A stretch of DNA of 6,393 nt from Granulosicoccus sp964594905. GTDB taxonomy: Bacteria; Pseudomonadota; Gammaproteobacteria; Granulosicoccales; Granulosicoccaceae. Positions 1-4,871 of the stretch are shown in pieces; position 1 is the stretch's first letter; each line of letters begins with the position of its first letter. The notes below the pieces were generated by a model. It made no database searches, was not told the origin of the DNA, and saw only the letters and a program-made list of their open reading frames with translations. The stretch covers positions 1 to 6,393 of the forward strand of contig CAZQOI010000125.1 in the NCBI GenBank assembly GCA_964594905.1. The letters are read 5' to 3'. Both the position numbers and the translations under genes were made by a program.

Positions 1-119
1 GGCATGTAACGGACAAACACTTCGTAAGAGACTGCGAGCGTCAGGATCAGAATGCACCAGCCAAAGGCGCGTCCTATCCAGATACTCATATTCTCAATCG
101 CGTAGACGATTTTAGTCAC
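1..119 (-). CDS. dctQ: TRAP transporter small permease DctQ, N-terminal fragment (cut by window edge)
   Basis: About 39 codons are visible before the gene leaves the window. The protein reads from a GTG start through an amphipathic lead (IENMSIWIGRAFGW) into the first hydrophobic helix and ends in YEVFVRY, a motif typical of TRAP small permeases after their first membrane segment. DctQ is the four-helix inner-membrane subunit that pairs with the large permease DctM to take up solute delivered by DctP, driven by an ion gradient. The GTG at 119-117 is chosen because a GGAG (plus-strand 132-129) lies nine bases upstream and an in-frame TGA sits two codons before it, so no longer N-terminus is possible. 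It follows dctP on the same strand, separated by a terminator. The large permease gene would be expected just beyond the left edge. Family assignment is good, but substrate cannot be told from this piece. Confidence 0.85.
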   Translation of the reverse strand, partial: MTKIVYAIENMSIWIGRAFGWCILILTLAVSYEVFVRYM

Positions 120-128
120 GTGTCAGAA

Positions 129-132
129 CTCC
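129..132 (-). promoter_or_regulatory. Shine-Dalgarno for dctQ
   Basis: On the minus strand GGAG is followed by nine bases and then GTG. This supports the GTG start over the internal ATG ten codons later. It lies just after the T-tract of the terminator, so dctQ can only be translated from transcripts that read through the hairpin or start behind it. Confidence 0.6.
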
Positions 133-145
133 GTGCATGCAGATT

Positions 146-175
146 AAAAAACGGGAGCCTCGGTTGAGGCTCCCG
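146..175 (-). terminator. Intrinsic terminator between dctP and dctQ
   Basis: A perfect 10-bp stem (CGGGAGCCTC at 152-161 with GAGGCTCCCG at 166-175) closes a four-base loop. On the minus strand it is followed at once by six T residues (plus-strand A tract 146-151). This is a strong rho-independent terminator for dctP transcripts. Lying between binding-protein and permease genes, it probably acts as a partial terminator that lowers dctQ expression relative to dctP. That last point is inference. Confidence 0.9.
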
Positions 176-197
176 GAACAAAGGTAAATCACTTTGC

Positions 198-218
198 GAC
201 ACATCACTGAGATGTGTC
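198..218 (-). repeat. Second perfect hairpin just after dctP stop
   Basis: An inverted repeat GACACATC (198-205) / GATGTGTC (211-218) with a five-base loop starts 12 bases after the dctP stop codon. There is no T tract after it, so it is unlikely to terminate by itself. A position directly 3' of a highly expressed reading frame suggests an mRNA-stabilising stem, which is inference. Confidence 0.6.
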
Positions 219-230
219 ATCAGACAGGGC

Positions 231-1334
231 TTAACCGAAGTAGTGCTTGTAAGCCAACTTGTAGTCTGGTTGGTTGAGATTCAGGTAGTCCATCACTGTC
301 TCGGCATAAGCCTTTTGTGAATCGATTACCTTGGCAAAGAACGCGTCAGAACCTGACATGCGTTCTACTACGATATCCCATGCTTCGAGCTGCGCCTGCA
401 TGACTGAGTCAGGTGTACGATAAACGTTTACACCTTGCTCTTCACGTAGAGTGACGAGATCTTTCGCGTACTGCTGAGTGTTGTGCCAGTAGAAGTTTGA
501 ATTCTCAGCTTCTGAAGCGTACTTCAGGATTGCCTTGAGCTCATCCGCCAAGCCATCGTATTTCTTCTTGTTGAAAGTTACTTCGAAGAATTCTTGTGAC
601 TGGTGGAAACTAGCCAGGTGATAGTGCTTCGACACATCCTGCATACCGAAATCACGATCAGATGTTGGGTTGTTGAATTCAGCAGCATCGATCAAACCTG
701 ATTTCATGGCTGGCTGAATTTCACCACCTGGTAGCTGTACAACTGACATACCCATTTCAAGCAGTACGTCTGCCGCAAGGCCAACGGTACGATACTTGAG
801 GCCATCCATTTGAGAGGCGTCTTTGATTTCCTCTTTGAACCATCCCATTGGCTGTGCTGGCATTGGGCTGTTGAAGAAGCTGACAAGGTTCAGACCGAGG
901 CTGCCCATCAGTTCGTCAAACAACTCTTGTCCACCACCGTAGTGGATCCAACCGAGTACTTCCTGGCTTGACCAGCCAAAGCATGGGCCAGTTCCGAACA
1001 GTGAAGCAACGGGTGATTTTGAGTACCAGTAAGCAGGTACATAGTGCGCAGCATCGAGGACGCCACGGTGAACAGCATCTTGCATCTGACTGGTCTTGAC
1101 AACAGAGTTGACCGGCAGCAATTCGATTTGCAGGGCGTCTCCTGCCATCGCATTTACGCGATCTACATAAGACTTGGCGTTTTCAAGGAAAATCCCGCCG
1201 CCCCAGGCAGCCTGCATTTTCATCGTCACTGGCGCAGCGCGAACGATTGATGGCGCAGTGATGGTACCGGCAGCCGTCGCAGTTGCAGCGAGCGCCGATC
1301 CTTTAAGGAACTTACGGCGATTCATTTCTTTCAT
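231..1334 (-). CDS. dctP: TRAP transporter periplasmic substrate-binding protein (DctP family, TakP-like)
   Basis: This 367-residue protein is a normal length for DctP-family binding proteins. The N-terminus carries a twin-arginine signal (NRRKFLKGSA, Arg6-Arg7), a weakly hydrophobic Ala/Thr-rich stretch and a likely cleavage site near residues 33-34 (VRAAP), so it is exported folded to the periplasm. The mature part has the family pattern: MGWFKEEI near 163-170, GLKYR with Arg182 in the position of the conserved arginine that binds a substrate carboxylate, and LPGGEIQPAMKSGLIDAAEF at 201-220 with Glu219. The pattern GGGxxL plus GGxIxPAxxxGxIDAxE resembles TakP-type proteins that bind 2-oxo or hydroxy monocarboxylates; the exact ligand is inference. 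The ATG at 1334 is preferred because GGAG lies 11 bases upstream; the ATG at 1325 also keeps the RR motif. It is followed by two hairpins and dctQ. I see no strong sigma-70 promoter upstream. Confidence 0.93.
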   Translation of the reverse strand: MKEMNRRKFLKGSALAATATAAGTITAPSIVRAAPVTMKMQAAWGGGIFLENAKSYVDRVNAMAGDALQIELLPVNSVVKTSQMQDAVHRGVLDAAHYVPAYWYSKSPVASLFGTGPCFGWSSQEVLGWIHYGGGQELFDELMGSLGLNLVSFFNSPMPAQPMGWFKEEIKDASQMDGLKYRTVGLAADVLLEMGMSVVQLPGGEIQPAMKSGLIDAAEFNNPTSDRDFGMQDVSKHYHLASFHQSQEFFEVTFNKKKYDGLADELKAILKYASEAENSNFYWHNTQQYAKDLVTLREEQGVNVYRTPDSVMQAQLEAWDIVVERMSGSDAFFAKVIDSQKAYAETVMDYLNLNQPDYKLAYKHYFG

Positions 1335-1477
1335 GGTTGGTATTTCTCCAGAGTGGACCGGGCCCGAAATAATCGGAACCTTTGCCCTTACTAGACTATT
1401 TCAAAAGTGATATGCCAGCAAGGAGTAAATCGCTTGAAGGTGCTGAAATTTCATGAATTTCGACAATATCAAGGGTC

Positions 1478-1498
1478 TTCTACGTAGAAATACGTAGA
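1478..1498. promoter_or_regulatory. TACGTA palindrome with 10-base direct repeat, candidate operator
   Basis: TTCTACGTAGAA (1478-1489) is a perfect 12-base palindrome. Its half TACGTAGA (1481-1488) is repeated exactly at 1491-1498, one helical turn away. The arrangement suits a dimeric regulator binding cooperatively on one face of the DNA. It lies about 145-155 bases upstream of the dctP start. The regulator is unknown, and no candidate for it can be picked in the window. Confidence 0.4.
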
Positions 1499-1518
1499 GA
1501 AATCAAACTGAAAAGAAG

Positions 1519-1530
1519 AAACGGCCGTTT
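1519..1530. repeat. 12-base perfect palindrome
   Basis: AAACGGCCGTTT reads identically on both strands. It lies 21 bases from the TACGTA repeat, in the same gene-free stretch upstream of dctP. It may be a second protein-binding site. One palindrome of this length can occur by chance in several kilobases, so support is weak. Confidence 0.3.
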
Positions 1531-1728
1531 AGCTATCGGAGCAGGTGGTATCTAAAGTCAACTGCAAAGTTTTTTCCTGAGAATGAATCAGAGGGGATTT
1601 ATTTACTAAGGGGAACTTTTTTCGAGTCTCGCGATACATCTTATGAAAGGCTAGTCGACGCCGAATCCCGGTGGTTTTTGGGAACGCGCTAAACCGGGAC
1701 TGAAATACCGGATGGCCAGTTAAGTTGT

Positions 1729-1756
1729 CTGGGGCATAGCCCCAGGAAACCGTTTC
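1729..1756. repeat. GC-rich hairpin followed by short palindrome
   Basis: CTGGGGC (1729-1735) and GCCCCAG (1739-1745) form a perfect 7-bp stem with a three-base loop. Immediately next to it GAAAC-c-GTTTC (1746-1756) is a second inverted repeat. Neither strand has a T tract after the stem, so it is not a standard terminator. It could be a structured RNA element or a binding site. Confidence 0.4.
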
Positions 1757-1780
1757 TGTCACATCCTTATCGATTAACCG

Positions 1781-1800
1781 GAAGTCTTAAGCGTGACTTC
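1781..1800 (-). terminator. Weak hairpin downstream of the DUF1127 gene
   Basis: GAAGTC (1781-1786) and GACTTC (1795-1800) pair around an eight-base loop, 17 bases past the stop codon of the DUF1127 gene. No T tract follows on the minus strand, only GGTTAATCG-like sequence. It may protect the transcript end or assist termination, but it is not a convincing intrinsic terminator. Confidence 0.3.
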
Positions 1801-1817
1801 GGGCTTGTCGTGACACC

Positions 1818-2168
1818 TTATGCTGCGTACTCGTGATTTGGTCGACCATTTCGAACAGCTTCAACAATGGACCCACGGTTAATACCGAGATCGTGTAGTT
1901 CCTTGTCGGAATAACTGTTGAGCTCGCGAATGGCTCGCGCTTCAATCTTGCGACGGCTTTCTTTAGAGGTTTCAATCACAGAAGGCTGGTTTTCAGCGTT
2001 TTTCCAAGGCCAGTTTTTGACCCCACCCTTGAGTAATTCGCGGGAAATACCAAGGTCATTGAGCACCCAGTCGCTTTGACCAATAAGAACTTTATGGGCT
2101 CGGATTCGACCTTGACGAGTCATGTAACTGTCAAAACCTCGGCCAGCTTTGGATAGCAGTTTAAACAT
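1818..2168 (-). CDS. Small protein with two tandem DUF1127 motifs
   Basis: The 116-residue product has two copies of the DUF1127 (YjiS-like) signature. Copy one is at residues 23-43 (RAHKVLIGQSDWVLNDLGISR) and copy two at 78-98. Both share R-A-x3-L-x3-S-D-x2-L-x-D-L-G-I-x-R. Many DUF1127 proteins are 45-80 residues with one motif, so this looks like an internal duplication joined by a linker (about residues 55-72). Known DUF1127 proteins are small and basic, and some in Alphaproteobacteria bind RNA and affect sRNA turnover or carbon and phosphate metabolism. Function here is only inferred. The protein is cytosolic, with no signal or membrane segment. The ATG at 2168 is chosen over the ATG at 2198 because AAGGAG sits seven bases upstream of it, inside the longer frame. 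It is transcribed alone and divergently from the LysR gene. Confidence 0.85.
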   Translation of the reverse strand: MFKLLSKAGRGFDSYMTRQGRIRAHKVLIGQSDWVLNDLGISRELLKGGVKNWPWKNAENQPSVIETSKESRRKIEARAIRELNSYSDKELHDLGINRGSIVEAVRNGRPNHEYAA

Positions 2169-2175
2169 GTTTAGG

Positions 2176-2181
2176 CTCCTT
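2176..2181 (-). promoter_or_regulatory. Strong Shine-Dalgarno that decides the DUF1127 start
   Basis: The minus strand reads AAGGAG, seven bases, then ATG at 2168. This near-ideal site falls within the longer open frame, so translation very likely begins at 2168 and not 30 bases earlier at 2198. Confidence 0.8.
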
Positions 2182-2209
2182 TCAAGTATGGTTGCCATGA
2201 ATGTTAAGT

Positions 2210-2231
2210 ACAGAGACTTGCTCTACTCTGT
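2210..2231 (-). repeat. Inverted repeat in the DUF1127 leader
   Basis: ACAGAG (2210-2215) and CTCTGT (2226-2231) form a 6-bp stem with a ten-base loop. It falls a few bases after the predicted transcription start, so the DUF1127 mRNA would begin with a 5' hairpin. This may stabilise the message, or the repeat may be a repressor site. Confidence 0.35.
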
Positions 2232-2245
2232 GCTTCTTGAGTTTT

Positions 2246-2274
2246 AATTTACGGCCGCGCTGGCAAAGTCTCAA
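2246..2274 (-). promoter_or_regulatory. Sigma-70 promoter for the DUF1127 gene
   Basis: On the minus strand a -35 TTGAGA (5 of 6 to consensus) is followed after exactly 17 bases by a -10 TAAATT (4 of 6). Transcription would start near 2239, leaving a leader of about 70 bases before the ATG at 2168. Spacing and orientation fit the gene well. Confidence 0.55.
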
Positions 2275-2314
2275 ACGATACTTTCTTGCACCCATGACAA
2301 GTAAAACTTTAAGC

Positions 2315-2327
2315 GGACAAACTGTCC
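2315..2327. promoter_or_regulatory. Inverted repeat upstream of the LysR gene, candidate operator
   Basis: GGACA-aac-TGTCC is a 13-base inverted repeat ending 18 bases before the LysR start codon. LysR regulators commonly bind interrupted palindromes in the divergent region beside their own gene, so autoregulation is a reasonable guess. The core is shorter than the usual T-N11-A box. Confidence 0.3.
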
Positions 2328-2345
2328 TTTTGGAAACCTGATTCC

Positions 2346-3296
2346 ATGGCTGGCTCGCTTCCGATGAACGCCTTGCATGCCTTCGTCGTGGCTGCCCGCC
2401 ATGGCAGCTTCAGCAAAGCGGCGGACGAGCTTCATGTAACCCCTGCCGCGGTGAGTCAACAGATCCGCGCTCTGGAAGATCAATTGGGGGTGCAGCTGTT
2501 TCACCGTTTAAATCGAGGTCTAGCCCTGACAGACTCGGGTCGTGCGGGTCTAGGCCAGCTAAAAGACGGCTTTCAGAGCATTACTCAGGCCATTGAATCC
2601 ATCAAAAGTGGTGGGCAACAGCGCGATCTCAATATCTGGATGGCACCATCTTTCGCGTCAAAATGGCTGATGCCGCGGATGCAGAGGTTCATCGATCAGC
2701 ACCCATCGATCGACTTGCGAATATCTGGCAGTGCGAGTTTGATCGATTCGGCATCGACGGCGCCGTCTCTCAGTGCTGAAACCCTGAAAGAGCACAATGT
2801 CGACGTGGCAATCCGTTTTGGTCGAGGAAATTATCCTGGCTGTCAGGTCGAGCGCCTGATGGACGTCGATGCCATGCCGCTTTGCAGCCCTGATTTACTG
2901 GCTGATTCGGCAAGCCTGCCGCTGGATTGCCCGGAGGATCTTTTAAAACACACCTTATTGCATGACGAAACTCCTTACGAGGGTCGCCCGAAATGGGCCA
3001 GTTGGCTGGAAATAGCTGGACTTGCTGACAAGACAGCGGAGCACAATCTCTATTTCAATAGTGTGTCACTTGCCTTGGCGGCAGCGGTTGAAGGGCAGGG
3101 AGTTGTATTGACTCTTGAACAACTTGCACAGGACGACGTCAGCAAGGGCAAACTTGTGCCGCTCTTTGAGTTACCACTAAACGTCGAACAGGCGTATCAC
3201 ATGGTGAGCCTTGCCAGTAGCGAAAACGATCCGCGGGTTTTAGCCTTCAAGAAATGGTTGATCAGTGAAGTTTCATTAGTGGGTGCCGCACGCTAA
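2346..3296 (+). CDS. LysR-family transcriptional regulator, GcvA-like
   Basis: The 316-residue protein has the standard LysR layout. A winged helix-turn-helix lies at about residues 8-66 (LHAFVVAARHGSFSKAADELHVTPAAVSQQIRALEDQLG, then LFHRLNRGLALTDSGR), followed by a linker helix and a type-2 periplasmic-binding-like effector domain from about 93. The start SLPMNALHAF, the stretch FASKWLMPRMQRFIDQHP (103-120) and DVAIRFGRGNYPG (153-165) are typical of the GcvA/AmpR-like subgroup. The effector is unknown. The ATG at 2346 is chosen because family members begin with a similar xLPxLNALRAF segment; the upstream GGA is only a weak ribosome site, and an ATG at 2364 is possible. Its TAA overlaps the ATG of the PhnN-like gene by one base, so the two are very likely co-transcribed and translationally coupled. 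It may control the divergent DUF1127 gene or its own operon. Confidence 0.93.
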   Translation: MAGSLPMNALHAFVVAARHGSFSKAADELHVTPAAVSQQIRALEDQLGVQLFHRLNRGLALTDSGRAGLGQLKDGFQSITQAIESIKSGGQQRDLNIWMAPSFASKWLMPRMQRFIDQHPSIDLRISGSASLIDSASTAPSLSAETLKEHNVDVAIRFGRGNYPGCQVERLMDVDAMPLCSPDLLADSASLPLDCPEDLLKHTLLHDETPYEGRPKWASWLEIAGLADKTAEHNLYFNSVSLALAAAVEGQGVVLTLEQLAQDDVSKGKLVPLFELPLNVEQAYHMVSLASSENDPRVLAFKKWLISEVSLVGAAR

Positions 3297-3886
3297 TGGA
3301 CGAATCTGCGGATACAGATAGCGGGAATGTTAGCGCTGGTAAGGGCAGTCTTATTGTTGTGGTTGGTCCGAGTGGATCAGGTAAAGACAGCTTGTTGGCT
3401 GCAGTTAAAGATCACTATGCTGACTGTTCGAGTATCGAGGTTGTGCAACGGGTGATCACGCGTCCTGCTGACGCAGGGAATGAACCTCATCGATATTTAT
3501 CCAGCGATGATTTTATCGCCGCTCGCGACAAAGGTGAGTTTGCCGTTACATGGCAGGCGCATGATCTTTACTATGGTGTTCCGATTTCGATCCTCGATTG
3601 GGTTGTAGACGGTAATATCGCGATTCTTAACGGCAGTCGCGCGGCATTGGACAATACCCGACAGGTATTCCCAGACTCTCGCACGGTTCTTGTCTCAGTT
3701 GACAAGGCGACACTTGCTTCGCGATTGGCTCGTAGAGCTCGGGAGTCGTCCAGTGATATTTCATCAAGACTTAATCGACAACCTGATATGCAGTTGCGAG
3801 CTGGATTGGATATCGAAATCGACAATTCTGGTGAGCTGCGGTTAGCAGTGAAGCAATTGCTTCACTTTATCGATAGCGTTCGGTAA
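3296..3886 (+). CDS. phnN: PhnN-like ribose 1,5-bisphosphate phosphokinase
   Basis: The 196-residue P-loop protein of the guanylate-kinase-like fold matches PhnN, which uses ATP to convert ribose 1,5-bisphosphate to PRPP at the end of the C-P lyase pathway. Visible motifs are the Walker A GPSGSGKDS (24-32), RVITRPAD (52-59), a WQAHDLYYG segment (86-94) matching the WQAHGLxYG of the family, LNGSRAAL (111-118) and the lid-type RLARRARE (143-150) with RLNR (158-161). Length is near the roughly 185-residue norm, with a short unconserved N-terminus. The start overlaps the LysR stop in TAATG, which explains the lack of its own strong Shine-Dalgarno. No other phosphonate gene is in the window, so it may serve general ribose bisphosphate salvage, or the rest of the pathway may be elsewhere. 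A related guanylate-kinase-like role cannot be excluded. Confidence 0.88.
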   Translation: MDESADTDSGNVSAGKGSLIVVVGPSGSGKDSLLAAVKDHYADCSSIEVVQRVITRPADAGNEPHRYLSSDDFIAARDKGEFAVTWQAHDLYYGVPISILDWVVDGNIAILNGSRAALDNTRQVFPDSRTVLVSVDKATLASRLARRARESSSDISSRLNRQPDMQLRAGLDIEIDNSGELRLAVKQLLHFIDSVR

Positions 3887-3901
3887 AGCGATACACCTGC
3901 G

Positions 3902-3936
3902 TGGTTGTTCTGGCAGTTGGGACGTGCTCCCTGTTT
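3902..3936 (+). pseudogene. Fragment resembling an internal piece of yghU
   Basis: Bases 3902-3936 match 4449-4483 inside yghU with 30 of 35 identities, starting with 14 exact matches in a row. Read in the matching frame, the fragment gives WLFWQLGRAPCF against WLFWQMGSAPYL (residues 144-155) of the intact gene, the region around the conserved WLFWQxGxAP of YghU-type transferases. Five codons before it, a Ser-Asp pair also occurs in frame, as in the full gene, but the sequence between differs. No other part of a transferase is visible. It is best read as the remnant of a second copy or of a partial local duplication. Similarity by chance is unlikely at this length. Confidence 0.55.
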
Positions 3937-3940
3937 TTTT
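3919..3940 (+). terminator. Short hairpin plus T7, probable terminator of lysR-phnN
   Basis: GGGA (3919-3922) pairs with TCCC (3928-3931) around a five-base loop, followed two bases later by seven T residues (3934-3940). The stem is short, but the T tract and the position 33 bases after the phnN stop fit an intrinsic terminator. The hairpin lies inside the yghU-like fragment. The intact gene lacks the last stem C and the T tract. Confidence 0.45.
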
Positions 3941-3965
3941 ACAATCTGCTTAAATTTTCATTTGC

Positions 3966-3995
3966 CAAGTGCAATTGGATACACTTGAACACTTG
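3966..3995. promoter_or_regulatory. CAAGTG / CACTTG repeat cluster upstream of yghU
   Basis: CAAGTG (3966-3971) is inverted to CACTTG (3982-3987) with ten bases between, and CACTTG occurs again at 3990-3995. The cluster ends 24 bases before the yghU ATG. An inverted pair plus a direct copy suggests an operator, but no regulator can be named and the promoter itself is not clear. Confidence 0.35.
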
Positions 3996-4019
3996 CTAAC
4001 CAGTGAAACAATTGATGCT

Positions 4020-4862
4020 ATGACTGAGTACACACCACCAAAGGTATGGAAGTGGGAATCTGAAAACGGTGGGGAGTTCGCCAAGATCAATCGACCGATT
4101 GCAGGTGCGACGCACGAAAAGGCATTAGCGGTTGGTAAACACCCGTTGCAGTTGCATTCTCTGGCTACACCGAACGGAGTCAAGGTCACAGTGATGCTTG
4201 AAGAGCTGCTGGCAGCTGGGTTCTCTGGCGCTGAGTACGATGCGTACCAGATCAAGATTACCGAGGGTGATCAGTTTGGTAGCGGCTTTGTCGACATCAA
4301 CCCGAACTCCAAAATACCAGCCTTGGTTGATCGCAGCACGAACCCGCCAACGCGTGTGTTTGAGTCTGGTGCCATTCTTCTATATTTGGCCGAAAAATTT
4401 GGAGCGTTTCTGCCTAGCGATCATGCGACTCGCACTGAGTGCTTATCTTGGTTGTTCTGGCAAATGGGAAGTGCTCCTTATTTGGGTGGTGGATTTGGTC
4501 ACTTTTACCATTACGCTCCAATCAAAATCGAATATTGTATCGACCGATTTACGATGGAAACCAAACGCCAGCTAGATGTGCTCGAGCAAAGACTCGATAA
4601 ACATCGTTATCTTTCTGGTGATGAATACACGATTGCTGATATGGCTGTTTACCCTTGGTATGGCGTGCTTGTGCAAGGCGGTTTGTACGAAGCTAAAGAG
4701 TTCATAGATGCAAAGTCCTATGTGGCAGTTAATCGCTGGGCCGATGAAATTCTTGCCCGGCCGGCGGTACAACGTGGACGTAAAGTTAATCGGAGTTGGG
4801 GGCCAGAAGAGGATCAGTTACCAGAGCGGCACGATGCCAGTGATTTTGACAAGCTTGGCTAA
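4020..4862 (+). CDS. yghU: YghU-type glutathione transferase / disulfide-bond reductase (Nu class)
   Basis: The 280-residue product follows E. coli YghU almost end to end (PPKVWKWES..., INRPIAGATHEK, VGKHPLQLHSLATPNG, SWLFWQMGSAPYLGGGFGHFYHYAP, ERHDASDF). The thioredoxin-fold domain has Thr50 and Asn52 (LATPNG), which stand where Nu-class enzymes contact the glutathione sulfur instead of Tyr, Ser or Cys. The cis-Pro element NPNSKIPAL is at 94-102, and the ESG that binds the gamma-glutamyl group at 115-117. The helical C-terminal domain contains GDEYTIADMAVYPW. Family members bind two glutathiones and reduce disulfide-bonded substrates in the cytosol. The ATG at 4020 is chosen because homology begins there; a GTG at 3969 adds 17 residues unlike the family. 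Neither start has a good Shine-Dalgarno. It is a single gene, convergent with the lipoprotein gene. Confidence 0.95.
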   Translation: MTEYTPPKVWKWESENGGEFAKINRPIAGATHEKALAVGKHPLQLHSLATPNGVKVTVMLEELLAAGFSGAEYDAYQIKITEGDQFGSGFVDINPNSKIPALVDRSTNPPTRVFESGAILLYLAEKFGAFLPSDHATRTECLSWLFWQMGSAPYLGGGFGHFYHYAPIKIEYCIDRFTMETKRQLDVLEQRLDKHRYLSGDEYTIADMAVYPWYGVLVQGGLYEAKEFIDAKSYVAVNRWADEILARPAVQRGRKVNRSWGPEEDQLPERHDASDFDKLG

Positions 4863-4871
4863 CGACATTCG

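Larger units (their letters stand above)
1335..1817. other. 483-base gap without a convincing gene
   Basis: The stretch lies upstream of dctP and downstream of the DUF1127 gene, both on the minus strand. It must hold the dctP promoter, but I find no clear -35/-10 pair and no good sigma-54 site. A 77-codon GTG-started frame at 1762-1529 on the minus strand has no recognisable motif and a poorly spaced ribosome site, so I do not call it. The region contains a 12-base palindrome with a direct repeat (1478-1498), a second 12-base palindrome (1519-1530), a 7-bp stem (1729-1745), a short palindrome (1746-1756) and an inverted repeat (1781-1800). A small RNA or a regulatory region is possible but not shown. 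Confidence 0.6.

Noticed and set aside
908..1153. Long frame inside dctP in another reading frame, and similar frames in phnN and yghU
   Set aside because: These overlap strongly supported genes and their translations have no family features, so they are frame shadows.
1380..1425. Possible sigma-54 promoter for dctP (TGGCAT then TTTTGA on the minus strand)
   Set aside because: The GC of the -12 element is absent at the required distance from GG, so it does not meet the sigma-54 pattern.
1529..1762. 77-codon minus-strand reading frame between dctP and the DUF1127 gene
   Set aside because: It starts with GTG, has AAGG only two bases before it, shows no recognisable motif and overlaps several inverted repeats, so it is probably a chance frame.
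2169..2198. Ten-codon N-terminal extension of the DUF1127 protein from an upstream ATG
   Set aside because: The strong AAGGAG with seven-base spacing points to the ATG at 2168, and the extension would itself encode that ribosome site.
3969..4019. Upstream GTG start for yghU adding 17 residues
   Set aside because: YghU homology starts at the ATG at 4020, there is no Shine-Dalgarno before the GTG, and the stretch overlaps a repeat cluster that looks regulatory.
4863..4871. Terminator between the convergent yghU and lipoprotein genes
   Set aside because: Only nine bases separate the stop codons, and the nearby imperfect CTA/TAG pairing has mismatches and no T tract.
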